Source of the DNA: Spirochaetota bacterium
GTDB lineage: Bacteria; Spirochaetota; Spirochaetia; JABEVK01
Length of the DNA: 54,772 bases
NCBI GenBank assembly: GCA_020049045.1
Contig: JAIFLN010000047.1
Location: forward strand, 1 to 54,772
Reading direction: 5' to 3'
The position numbers were made by a program, and so were the translations under genes. The notes beneath the pieces were generated by a model. That model worked only from the letters and a program-made list of their open reading frames with translations. It was not told the origin of the DNA and searched no databases. Numbering within the stretch: position 1 is the stretch's first letter; every line of letters starts with the position of its first letter. Below, in pieces: positions 1 through 8,210 of the stretch.

Positions 1-1200
1 GGAATCATTCCTGGGTTCCCCTGGTACATCCTGATGCCAATGGCCGGACTGATGGCGTATCTTGCCTACGCCCTTCAGAAACGGGAAACCTCTGACGTCC
101 AGAAAAAAGAACAGGCCGTTGCTGCCGGTTCAGGGGCCGCCAAGTCGGAAGCTTCCAAAGGACCCGAAACCGTTGCGCCCCTCGACCCGCTCAGTCTGGA
201 GCTCGGCTACGGTCTGATTCCCTTGGTCGACAAAGAACAAGGGGCAGAGTTGCTGGAACGGGTGACTCGAATCCGGCGTGAGACTGCCTTGGATTTGGGC
301 CTCGTCGTTCCCCGCATCCGCATCATTGACAACATGCGGCTGGAACCCAGCGAGTACAGCCTCAAAATTAAAGGAATGGAAGTGGGGCGGGGCACCATCC
401 GCATGGGCTGCTACATGGCCATCAACCCCGGCGGTGAGCGCGAAGAAATCACCGGAGAGAAAACCAAGGATCCTGCTTTTGGTCTGCCGGCGCTCTGGAT
501 TACTGAAGAGGCTCGAGACAAAGCCGAACGCGCCGGATACACCGTTGTCGACAGTCCGTCCATTATTGCCACCCATCTGACCGAGGTCATCAAAAAGCAC
601 GCCATGGAAATTCTGGGACGGCAGGAAGTGCAAGGTTTGTTGGAAACCGTCAAGACGGATTATCCGACGGTGGTTGAAGAAGTCAATAAAATTTTCAGCA
701 TTGGAGAAATTCAGAAGGTGCTCCAAGGGCTTTTGCAGGAGCAGGTTTCTATCCGCAACCTCGTTGTCATCCTCGAAACTCTCAGTGATTTCGGCGGTGT
801 GACCAAGGATGTGGCCTTTCTGATTGAAAAAGTCCGTCAGGCGCTTTCAAGGCAGATCTGTCTGCAGTATGCCGATGAGGAAAAGGTTCTGCACGTTTTA
901 ACGCTCGATCCCGCGCTTGAACAGCAGATCATCGACAGCCGTCATGATCAGGTGACCGGGCCTGTCGCGGCTCTCGATCCAGATTTGGCTCGTCAATGGA
1001 TCAATGCTGTGACCAATGCTTTTCGGCAGGTTCAAAATACCGGGTATTATCCCATGATCCTGTCAAGCGAGGCCGCCCGGCCTCTGATCAAGAACAGCAC
1101 CCTCCGCGACCTTCCCGACTTGGTTGTTCTCTCGGTACCTGAGGTAGCTCCAGGAATCCGGGTCGAGTCGGTGGGTGACATCCGGCTTGGGGGTAAGTGA
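1..1200 (+). CDS. flhA: Flagellar export gate protein FlhA, C-terminal part (5' end outside window)
   Basis: FlhA is the large membrane component of the flagellar type III export gate; its cytosolic domain docks chaperone-substrate complexes. The reading frame is open from base 1, where the residues GIIPGFPWYIL match the end of the last membrane segments, so the methionine at base 34 is internal and the gene begins upstream. After a short charged linker the cytosolic domain starts with the typical PLSLELGYGLIPLVD block and runs to the end without interruption. flhF follows after 3 bases, so the two are co-transcribed. The order flhA-flhF-flhG-fliA supports a spirochaete. Only the missing N-terminus is uncertain. 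Confidence 0.96.
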   Translation, partial: GIIPGFPWYILMPMAGLMAYLAYALQKRETSDVQKKEQAVAAGSGAAKSEASKGPETVAPLDPLSLELGYGLIPLVDKEQGAELLERVTRIRRETALDLGLVVPRIRIIDNMRLEPSEYSLKIKGMEVGRGTIRMGCYMAINPGGEREEITGEKTKDPAFGLPALWITEEARDKAERAGYTVVDSPSIIATHLTEVIKKHAMEILGRQEVQGLLETVKTDYPTVVEEVNKIFSIGEIQKVLQGLLQEQVSIRNLVVILETLSDFGGVTKDVAFLIEKVRQALSRQICLQYADEEKVLHVLTLDPALEQQIIDSRHDQVTGPVAALDPDLARQWINAVTNAFRQVQNTGYYPMILSSEAARPLIKNSTLRDLPDLVVLSVPEVAPGIRVESVGDIRLGGK

Positions 1201-1203
1201 CGT

Positions 1204-2424
1204 ATGTATCAGTATTTCACCGAAAGCGGTGACTCCTTCCAAGAAGCCATGGAAAAAGTCAAAGTCAAATATGGGACCTCCGCCCAGGTGCTGGGCCATC
1301 GTACCGTCACCTATGGTGGTTTTCTCGGTTTCTTTCAAAAAGAAGGAATCGAAGTTAACGGCTGCATCAAGCACGATGCTGGTGCTGCTGACCGTGAACG
1401 GGCGAAACTGGAAGAAGAAAAGCGTAAGATTCTCGCCCTGGCAGAGGCTAAGGCTCAGGCGGCACAGGTCAAAGCTGCATCTGAGGAAAAACGTGAGGAC
1501 CAGCTGAAGGCCGTGTTGGATGAGATGCGGTCCCTTCAGGAAAAGGTTGACAAACTGCCGGAAAAACTTCCCCAGGCCGACGCCGGGAGTCGAGATCATC
1601 CCACCCTTCTTCTTTTGGAAGGAATTCTAGAAGACAATGAATTTTCTCCCGCTTTCATCAGGATGATTCTTGATAGGCTCCGCCGGGAGATTACCATGGA
1701 CGGTTTGGCCGATACCGAGGGGACTTTGGCCAAGGTCCGCGTCTGGATATCGGAAAGCGTGCAGCTTTTTCAAGAGAAACGAGCGGGCAAGCCAAGAGTC
1801 TTTATCTTGGTCGGCCCTACCGGTGTGGGAAAAACCACCACAATTGCCAAACTGGCCGCCGTCTATGGGCTTGGTTTTGGCGGTCAGGAACGACAGAAGC
1901 TGTCCTTGATCACCATTGACAACTACCGCATCGGCGCCAAGATGCAGATCGAATCGTACGGTGAAATCATGGGAATACCCGTCACCTGTATTGAGAGCTA
2001 CGACGCTCTGCGCCAACGAATCGAGCTTGACAGTGACAAAGACATGGTGCTGATCGACACCATTGGGAAAAGTCCCAAAGATTTTGTGAAACTAGCTGAA
2101 ATGCGTCAGCTTCTGGAAGGAACAGGTCGCCCCACGGAAGTGCATCTGGCTGTCAGTGCCACGACGAAAACAAAAGATTTGAGAGAGATTTTCCAGCAGT
2201 TTGAACCCTTTGGCTACCAGTCGGTTGTATTGACCAAATTGGACGAAACTTCAGTCGTCGGCAACCTGCTTTCGCTCCTCTGGGAAAAGCAAAAGCCAGT
2301 CAGTTTTCTGACGGATGGACAGGCCGTGCCTCAAGACATCCACAGGGCCTCGATTGATAAACTCTTAAAACCCCTCCTGGGCTTTGCTCCGGGACTACCC
2401 TTACGCACGGGAAAGGAGACTTGA
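1204..2424 (+). CDS. flhF: Flagellar biosynthesis GTPase FlhF
   Basis: FlhF is an SRP-type GTPase that sets flagellar position and number at the cell pole. The 406-residue protein has an N-terminal basic region with the MYQYFTESGDSFQEA start typical of the family, a charged helical linker (about residues 60-120), then the NG domain with P-loop GPTGVGKT at about 204-211 and a following TIAKLAA helix. The G-domain motifs continue to TKLDET near residue 345. It lies 3 bases after flhA and 3 bases before flhG, its antagonist ATPase. Length is normal and no key residue is missing. Confidence 0.96.
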   Translation: MYQYFTESGDSFQEAMEKVKVKYGTSAQVLGHRTVTYGGFLGFFQKEGIEVNGCIKHDAGAADRERAKLEEEKRKILALAEAKAQAAQVKAASEEKREDQLKAVLDEMRSLQEKVDKLPEKLPQADAGSRDHPTLLLLEGILEDNEFSPAFIRMILDRLRREITMDGLADTEGTLAKVRVWISESVQLFQEKRAGKPRVFILVGPTGVGKTTTIAKLAAVYGLGFGGQERQKLSLITIDNYRIGAKMQIESYGEIMGIPVTCIESYDALRQRIELDSDKDMVLIDTIGKSPKDFVKLAEMRQLLEGTGRPTEVHLAVSATTKTKDLREIFQQFEPFGYQSVVLTKLDETSVVGNLLSLLWEKQKPVSFLTDGQAVPQDIHRASIDKLLKPLLGFAPGLPLRTGKET

Positions 2425-2427
2425 CCA

Positions 2428-3324
2428 ATGGCGGATCAAGCAGAAAAGTTACGGGAATTGGTAAAAGCAGGTACTTCGCCACTGTCTGAGGTTCAGAGTT
2501 CCTCGACTTCCGGGCCTCGGAAGACAAGGATCATCACGATCACTTCGGGTAAGGGCGGAGTGGGTAAAACCAATATGGCCGTCAATCTTGCCATCAGTTT
2601 TGCCAAGCTGGGAAAGAAGGTTACCCTCCTTGATGCCGACCTGGGTCTGGCGAATGTCAATGTCATTCTGGGCGTCATTCCCAAATACACGCTCTACCAT
2701 ATGATCCGTCAGCAAAAGACTATGAGAGAGATCATCACCGAGACGGAATATGGTATTCAATTCGTCGCCGGGGCCTCTGGTTTCACAAAGATCGCCAACC
2801 TCTCTGACGAGGAGCGCCGTTCCTTTATCGAGGAAATGCTGGCTCTGGCCGATGCCGACATTCTGATCATCGATACCTCCGCAGGAGTTTCCAAGAATGT
2901 TCTCGACTTTGTGGCCGCGGCCGATGACACACTGATTATTACGACACCCGAGCCGACAGCGATTACCGACGCTTATGGTATCATCAAGATCATTGCCACG
3001 GAGTTCAACAACACCAACATGGGTTTGAAACTCGTAGTCAACCGTGTTGATTCTGTGGTGGAAGGTAAAAAGGTAGCAGAAAGAGTCATCAGTATCGCCA
3101 ACCAGTTTCTCAACGTGAAAGTCGATTATTTGGGGTTTATTTTTGAGGACCCCCTCGTTCAGAGCTCGGTGCTGAAGCAGAAACCCTTTGTGGCAGTCGA
3201 TCCCAAGGGGAGGGCTGCACAGTGTTTGATGAACATCGCAAGCCGTCTGGAGAAGGTTGAATACAAGGAAGGAAGCGGCTTAAGTACCTTTTTGAGCAGA
3301 CTTTTTGGACGAATGAGCGGTTGA
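2428..3324 (+). CDS. flhG: MinD-like ATPase FlhG (YlxH), flagellar number regulator
   Basis: FlhG is a ParA/MinD-family ATPase that activates the FlhF GTPase and limits flagellar number. The protein (298 residues) has a short N-terminal extension of about 35 residues, where the FlhF-activating motif normally sits, then a deviant Walker A GKGGVGKT at residues 41-48 and the LLDADLGLANVNV block. The ILIIDTSAGVS segment is the MinD-type Walker B. The C-terminus ends in a hydrophobic/basic stretch that could act as a membrane-targeting helix. It follows flhF after 3 bases; 60 bases separate it from the next gene, enough for a promoter or an extended leader. Confidence 0.94.
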   Translation: MADQAEKLRELVKAGTSPLSEVQSSSTSGPRKTRIITITSGKGGVGKTNMAVNLAISFAKLGKKVTLLDADLGLANVNVILGVIPKYTLYHMIRQQKTMREIITETEYGIQFVAGASGFTKIANLSDEERRSFIEEMLALADADILIIDTSAGVSKNVLDFVAAADDTLIITTPEPTAITDAYGIIKIIATEFNNTNMGLKLVVNRVDSVVEGKKVAERVISIANQFLNVKVDYLGFIFEDPLVQSSVLKQKPFVAVDPKGRAAQCLMNIASRLEKVEYKEGSGLSTFLSRLFGRMSG

Positions 3325-3384
3325 CGGGAATTTTCTCGTCTTTTACTCTATAACGTAGACAGGAGACAGAAAGGGGAGGGCTTC

Positions 3385-4035
3385 ATGAATTTTCAAATAG
3401 CAGCCGTCGTCGGCGGAGCAGCTTTTCTCCTTTCTCTGATTTCCGGTATGCTCGGCGGTGTTTCTTTTGTGGATCTTTTGCTCCGTGCGTTCTTTTGGGC
3501 GGCTTTGGGTTTTGGGGGTTCGCTAGGAGTAGAAGCACTCCTAAGGGCCATGGTTCCCGAACTCTTTGTACCCGTGGAAGAAGAGCCCGCTGCCGCTGTG
3601 GAGACAAAATCGGAGAGATCGGTTGACATTGTTCTGGATGAGGATACTGCTCCGTCGCAAGGGAGTTTCATTGAGGATGTTGATCCTGACGAACCTCCCG
3701 TCAGGCCAAAAAGAGTTATCCCAGAGGTCGCGGCAGAAGCAGATGCAAAGGCTGTCGAACCTTCCGTTTCCGAAGAGCCTGGTGCGATGCCGGAAGGAGA
3801 CGAGGAAATGCCCGAAATCGGCTCCTTCCTCGACGCCTTCAAGCCCAACACACCGGGAGAAACCCCGGAGTCTGAGGCTCCGGTGCCGGAATATGGGGAG
3901 TACGCACCTGTGGAACCCGAACGGCGTTCCTCTGGTGGAGGCAAGTCGAAAGAAACAGATTTAGAGGCCGAAGATCCTGTGATCTTGGCCAAGGCCGTCC
4001 AGACTGTTATGAAGCGCGACGTACAAGGAACCTGA
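3385..4035 (+). CDS. Hypothetical membrane-anchored acidic protein between flhG and fliA
   Basis: No family is recognised. The first about 50 residues hold two hydrophobic, glycine-rich helices (about 4-24 and 28-48), followed by an acidic, proline-rich, low-complexity tail of about 165 residues that is probably cytosolic and disordered. A strong ribosome site (GGGGAGGG) precedes the ATG. The stop lies 4 bases before fliA, so the gene is part of the flagellar operon. I recall a hypothetical gene in the same place in Treponema, which would point to a lineage-specific flagellar accessory protein; that is memory plus context, not sequence proof. Confidence 0.8.
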   Translation: MNFQIAAVVGGAAFLLSLISGMLGGVSFVDLLLRAFFWAALGFGGSLGVEALLRAMVPELFVPVEEEPAAAVETKSERSVDIVLDEDTAPSQGSFIEDVDPDEPPVRPKRVIPEVAAEADAKAVEPSVSEEPGAMPEGDEEMPEIGSFLDAFKPNTPGETPESEAPVPEYGEYAPVEPERRSSGGGKSKETDLEAEDPVILAKAVQTVMKRDVQGT

Positions 4036-4039
4036 AACG

Positions 4040-4828
4040 ATGTCAGAAAACGTGGTGGACGAACGCTCGGAACTCGACCAATGGCTTGTTTACAAGAAAA
4101 CTCGGGATCCCAAGATCCGGGAGACCTTTATCAAGCAGTATGCACCTCTGGTCCGTTATGTGGCCGGCAAAGTCGCTATGGGTCTGCCTCAGAATGTGGA
4201 TTTCGATGACCTTGTGGGTTACGGTGTCTTCGGTCTCATCGATGCCATTGATAAATTTGATCCCGCCAAACACGTTAAGTTCAAAACCTACGCAGTAACA
4301 CGAATCCGCGGTGCCATTTTTGATGAACTGCGGGCTGTGGATTGGGTTCCCCGGTCGGTAAGGCAGAAATCCCGGGAAGTGGAAGAGGCCATCAATCACC
4401 TGGAGTCTAAACTGGGCCGTCAGGTGACCGACCGGGAAGTAGCCGGTGAAATGGGATTATCGGAAGATGATTTCAACGATACGATGCTCAAGATCAGCGG
4501 AACATCGGTTCTTTCCTTGAATGATGTCTGGTATACCGGTGATGAGAACGACAAAGTCAGTATCGTCGAGAGCATTGAGAGCCCCACGGCCTTGAACCCT
4601 GATGCCATTGTGGAGCGGGATGCCATCAAGCGTGTCATTGTCGAAGCTTTGTCCGAACTCCCCGATAAGGAAAAGAAAGTCCTTGTTCTCTATTATTATG
4701 AGGATTTAACCTTGAAGGAAATTGGCAAGGTTCTAGACGTAACCGAAAGCCGAGTCAGTCAGCTCCATACGAAAGCTATTTTGAGGCTTCGTTCGCGGCT
4801 CATGAATGCCCGCAAGGGCATTTTCTAG
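4040..4828 (+). CDS. fliA: RNA polymerase sigma-28 factor (FliA/WhiG family)
   Basis: This sigma factor directs transcription of late flagellar genes. The 262-residue protein has sigma region 2 ([20 protein letters not shown], then [15 protein letters not shown] and DWVPRSVR), region 3 around residues 110-170, and region 4 with a helix-turn-helix near the C-terminus ([20 protein letters not shown]). These are the hallmarks of group 3 FliA/WhiG sigma factors. The ribosome site AAGGAACC lies just upstream and the gene starts 4 bases after the preceding hypothetical. No anti-sigma gene flgM is visible nearby. I saw no convincing sigma-28 promoter in this window. Confidence 0.96.
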   Translation: MSENVVDERSELDQWLVYKKTRDPKIRETFIKQYAPLVRYVAGKVAMGLPQNVDFDDLVGYGVFGLIDAIDKFDPAKHVKFKTYAVTRIRGAIFDELRAVDWVPRSVRQKSREVEEAINHLESKLGRQVTDREVAGEMGLSEDDFNDTMLKISGTSVLSLNDVWYTGDENDKVSIVESIESPTALNPDAIVERDAIKRVIVEALSELPDKEKKVLVLYYYEDLTLKEIGKVLDVTESRVSQLHTKAILRLRSRLMNARKGIF

Positions 4829-4841
4829 AGAAGGGGCTGCC

Positions 4842-6782
4842 ATGGTCACCCTGGAGCAACTGAAGGATTTCATGCGCCAGCGCGCCGAGGAAGACAGGAC
4901 CATCCGGTCGGTAACCATCAGCGCTCCTTCTCTCGACGAGGCGCTGGCTTCTGCTGCTCTCGAGCTTGGTCTTGCTACCTCAAGGGTGGAGTTTGACATT
5001 GTTCAGAAAGGAACCGGCGGCGTACTGGGTTTCGGGAAGAAAACATGGACGATCCTGGCCTATGAGGGAGCCAAGAAATCGAAGAAATCCGTTGCCAGCG
5101 ATGAGGGCTTTTTGCCCGACCTTGATACTGCCCCAATTGAGGCAACCAGCGCTGATGGTTTGATTTTCGTCCGTATGTGGTCTGACGGGGTGTACCTTAA
5201 GGTCACTCCGGCCAAAGGCGATGGAATGGCGGTGAATGAAGAGGCTGCCATGGAAGCCTTGCATTCCCGTGGTGTTAAAGAGATCAACAGACAGGTTGTG
5301 AAGGGCGCTGTCAAGCTCTGTACCGGTACGTATGGCAAAGTCGGTGAGTACAATCACAACCCTGCCAACGACACGTTGATAACCGTTACGGTGGAAGATT
5401 CGGACATGAGGGCCTCAGTGAGCCTCACTTCTCCGGGTATGGGCGGAGGCGATGTGTCCCGTGAGGATATCGAAGTCATGCTCCGCAATGAAGGTGTCGT
5501 TTTCGGCTGGGATGATCCTGCCATCGATGCCCTCGTCGATGAACCGGTGTACGGACAGAAAATCCCCGTTGCTTGGGGCCTCAAGTCGGTGAACGGGAAT
5601 GATGCCAAGATTACCCATTTCTTCGATATCAGCGTCAAGATCAAACCCCATGAAATCGAGGGTCGGGTTGATTTCAAGGAACTGAATACCATCCGGAACG
5701 TTCTCAAGGGCGAGGAACTGGCAAAAAAAGAGCCGGCGCAGAAGGGACAGCCGGGGCGCACCGTGACAGGTCGTATGCTGGCTGTCAAGGATGGCAAGGA
5801 TGTTGCGTTTGATCTGGGCAACAATGTTTCGCTCAGCAAAGACGGCTTAAGGGTCGTCAGCACCGCCGATGGTCAGGTTATGCTCATTCAGGGCAAAATC
5901 ACCGTTGAAACCGTCATGGTGATTTCTGGTGATGTTGATACCACGGTGGGAAATATCAACTTTCTGGGGAGTGTTATTGTCAAGGGAAGTGTTGCCGATG
6001 GCTTTACTGTCAAAGCCGTAGGAAATATCGAGGTCATGGGCAATGTCGGAAAAGCCATCCTAGAAACTCATGCGGACATTATCGTTCACCAGGGAATCAA
6101 CGGAGGTGGAGAGGGTCGGGTCAGTGCGGGGCAAAGTATCTGGTCGAAGTTTATTCAGAATGCCACCGCCGATGCGGGTCTCTATGTGATTGTCAGTGAC
6201 GGTATTCTCCATTCCAGGGTTTTTTCCGGCAAGAAAATTCTCTGCAAAGGGAAACGTGCCAAGATCGTTGGCGGATATTTGCGGGCTGCTGAAGAAATCA
6301 ATGCCTCCAGCCTCGGTGCGGTTGGTTCGGGCGAGACCATCCTCGAAGTGGGAATCGATCCCAAGGTCAAGGAACAGATGGTGACTCTCAACGATGAGGT
6401 TGAGAACTTGACCCGGGAATACAACAGTGCCACCTTGAATTTACAGTCTCTACTAAAGCAGGAGAAATTGATTAAGGTACTGCCACCCGATAAGGCGGCT
6501 ATGAAGAAGTCCTTGTTAACCAAGGTGGCTGGTCTGAAAGCTCAGGTGGCAAAGGCCAATGAGTCCCTGGAACGTCACCGCAAGGACATTGACGATTTGC
6601 AGGGTGTCGGAAAAATCTCATCTTCAGGTATGGTGTTCCCCGGGGCAAAGGTGATCATTAAGGACGTTGAGCTCGATGTCATCCGTGAGTATAACGGGGT
6701 AACTTTTGTCCGTGACGGTAATTTGATACGAACGGTAAAATACGAAGAAATTGAAGAAGAGGAAGTCATCAAGAGGTCGTAA
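4842..6782 (+). CDS. Jag-N/FapA (DUF342) domain protein in the flagellar operon
   Basis: The start at 4842 is chosen over an in-frame ATG at 4806 because it has a ribosome site (AGAAGGGG) and avoids overlap with fliA. The 646-residue product begins with a Jag-N-like domain (residues about 1-65, including APSLDEALASAALELG and GGVLGFGKK), then a long FapA/DUF342 region with repetitive glycine-rich beta strands (for example GDVDTTVGNINFLGSVIVKG), and finishes with a coiled coil (about 510-600) and a short beta tail. DUF342 proteins are thought to form cytosolic beta-helix scaffolds; the biochemical role is not established. Position directly after fliA, with the next gene overlapping its stop codon, ties it to motility. 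Confidence 0.88.
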   Translation: MVTLEQLKDFMRQRAEEDRTIRSVTISAPSLDEALASAALELGLATSRVEFDIVQKGTGGVLGFGKKTWTILAYEGAKKSKKSVASDEGFLPDLDTAPIEATSADGLIFVRMWSDGVYLKVTPAKGDGMAVNEEAAMEALHSRGVKEINRQVVKGAVKLCTGTYGKVGEYNHNPANDTLITVTVEDSDMRASVSLTSPGMGGGDVSREDIEVMLRNEGVVFGWDDPAIDALVDEPVYGQKIPVAWGLKSVNGNDAKITHFFDISVKIKPHEIEGRVDFKELNTIRNVLKGEELAKKEPAQKGQPGRTVTGRMLAVKDGKDVAFDLGNNVSLSKDGLRVVSTADGQVMLIQGKITVETVMVISGDVDTTVGNINFLGSVIVKGSVADGFTVKAVGNIEVMGNVGKAILETHADIIVHQGINGGGEGRVSAGQSIWSKFIQNATADAGLYVIVSDGILHSRVFSGKKILCKGKRAKIVGGYLRAAEEINASSLGAVGSGETILEVGIDPKVKEQMVTLNDEVENLTREYNSATLNLQSLLKQEKLIKVLPPDKAAMKKSLLTKVAGLKAQVAKANESLERHRKDIDDLQGVGKISSSGMVFPGAKVIIKDVELDVIREYNGVTFVRDGNLIRTVKYEEIEEEEVIKRS

Positions 6783-7129
6783 TGATTCGTCCTTTGGACC
6801 TGCAGACGTTGTACATGAACCTCGAAAAGATTGGCAAGGAGCAGGCTGTCTCTAAAGAGGCCGTTGCTCAGGCCCAGGCGAATCAAGTTCAAAGACTGCA
6901 AAAGGAACACGATCAGGGGCAACATGCAGTCGGTCGCACCAACCCTACGGTAGGGGCTGAAGGTGACACTTCGGTCAAGGTAAAGGCAGACAGCCAGAAT
7001 CCCGGTTCGGGTGAACAGGCCAAGCCGAGGTCAGGAGCTCCAGCTTCCCAAGAGGAGCCGGAGAAAGAAAAAAAGGACTCGACTTGGAAGGACCCGGAAC
7101 TGGGCAAACACGTGGATCTTTCTGGGTAA
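6782..7129 (+). CDS. Small hydrophilic hypothetical, flagellar operon
   Basis: The start codon overlaps the stop of the DUF342 gene (TAATG), so the two are translationally coupled. The 115-residue product is rich in Gln, Glu, Lys and Pro, has an N-terminal amphipathic stretch (IRPLDLQTLYMNLEKIGKEQ) followed by a helical segment and a disordered tail, and has no membrane segment or signal peptide. I do not recognise a family. A similar small gene is, as I remember, present in the same place in other spirochaetes. A cytosolic flagellar accessory role is inferred from position only. Confidence 0.72.
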   Translation: MIRPLDLQTLYMNLEKIGKEQAVSKEAVAQAQANQVQRLQKEHDQGQHAVGRTNPTVGAEGDTSVKVKADSQNPGSGEQAKPRSGAPASQEEPEKEKKDSTWKDPELGKHVDLSG

Positions 7130-7149
7130 TCAGGACACTGAGGTAACGT

Positions 7150-7677
7150 ATGGATTTGATCATTGCCATTCTCATTGTCGTGGCCGTTCAACTGGTTATG
7201 TTCTTGGTTCTCAGGGGCCGCATCCATCAGGAACTCAATGCGACCTCGCTTCTTAAGGACGTTCAGGATGAAGTTGATTCTATGGTTCGTGAACTCAATC
7301 TTTCAGCGGAACGAAACATTGGATTGCTGGAGGCCCGTATCGAGGAGCTGGAAGGCTTGTTGGCCCAAGCTGACCAGAAAATGGTCCTTTTAGCGAGGGA
7401 AACGGATCGTCGGGAGAAGTCAGCAGAAACCTATACCCAGCTGAAGCGAACACCCGTTTCGGAGCCTGATCTAGCTCCTTTGAAACCAGGAGTGGAACCG
7501 GAACCAGAAAGAGAAGAGGTGACGATTGCTGTTGTAGAGCCTCTTCGGCCCCGGAGTCTCAAGGAACGGGTCCTTTCCTTAAGAGATCAAGGTATGGAAT
7601 CTGGGGCTATCGCAACCGCGACAGGTGCCACACGCGCTGAAGTGGAGTTGATTCTATCGCTCAATCCCAGATTTTAA
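7150..7677 (+). CDS. Membrane-anchored coiled-coil protein with C-terminal HTH-like end (DUF2802-like)
   Basis: The 175-residue product has one N-terminal transmembrane helix (about 2-20), a coiled coil (about 40-90), a variable proline-rich linker and a compact C-terminal segment (about 140-175) that reads like a helix-turn-helix (VLSLRDQGMESGAIATATGA, then TRAEVELILSL). The architecture is that of the DUF2802 proteins often found at the end of flagellar operons in other phyla; I assign the family by pattern only. It is the last gene of the operon and its 3' end overlaps the convergent gene by 17 bases. Confidence 0.75.
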   Translation: MDLIIAILIVVAVQLVMFLVLRGRIHQELNATSLLKDVQDEVDSMVRELNLSAERNIGLLEARIEELEGLLAQADQKMVLLARETDRREKSAETYTQLKRTPVSEPDLAPLKPGVEPEPEREEVTIAVVEPLRPRSLKERVLSLRDQGMESGAIATATGATRAEVELILSLNPRF

Positions 7678-8200
7678 GGCTGATGGTGGTTCCCAATCCC
7701 TCAGGACTGTCGAGGATCAGTCTGTAAACTCCTCCGTTTTCCAGGCTTAGGATTTGTTTGTTTCCCTTACCGTCTTCCCATGTAACTTGTAACGAACCCT
7801 GCGGACCCAACCCGCCGAGAGCACAACTCGTACTGGCCAGCACCCCGGTCACTGTCGCTTCTCCCTCGAGGGTAACGGGCACTGAGTTGCCGGTTTGGTT
7901 TAGAATCAGAACTTGGTTTGCACCCAGACGGAACACCCCGGGAAGCGCGCCGAAACGGGCCAAGAAGTAGGTTTCTCCTTCCGCTAAAGGGACTTCCTTC
8001 TCTCCTAAACCAGAAAAGAGTCCGGCATCAAGCTGAATCCTGTTACCAGGAGAAAGTGTTCTCGTAATCATCACACCCTGTACCTCGTAGGAAAAGACCG
8101 GCCGGTCTGAAAGGATATTGATAAGGGTGAGGGGCGCTTCTGTAGCGAACAATGTCGGAACCAACCAAAAAAATGCTCCGAGTACCATCCCGTGTTTCAT
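7661..8200 (-). CDS. Hypothetical secreted beta-rich protein
   Basis: The start at 8200 has a good ribosome site (GAGGTGG) and opens a signal peptide (MKHGMVLGAFFWLVPTLFA); upstream in-frame codons would destroy it. The 179-residue product is beta-strand rich with repeated short segments such as VFSYEVQG, ILNQTGNSVPV and LSLENGGVYRLIL. It holds a single pair of close cysteines at most and no recognised domain. It follows glgX on the same strand with only 10 bases between, so it is probably co-transcribed with it. A periplasmic or outer-membrane location is inferred. The 3' end overlaps the convergent flagellar gene. Confidence 0.72.
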   Translation of the reverse strand: MKHGMVLGAFFWLVPTLFATEAPLTLINILSDRPVFSYEVQGVMITRTLSPGNRIQLDAGLFSGLGEKEVPLAEGETYFLARFGALPGVFRLGANQVLILNQTGNSVPVTLEGEATVTGVLASTSCALGGLGPQGSLQVTWEDGKGNKQILSLENGGVYRLILDSPEGLGTTISLKIWD

Positions 8201-8210
8201 GGTGTCCACC

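Noticed and set aside
3325-3384. Promoter for the hypothetical gene after flhG (TTGACG ... TATAAC)
   Set aside because: The spacer is 22 bases, too long for a normal sigma-70 promoter; no other pair fits.
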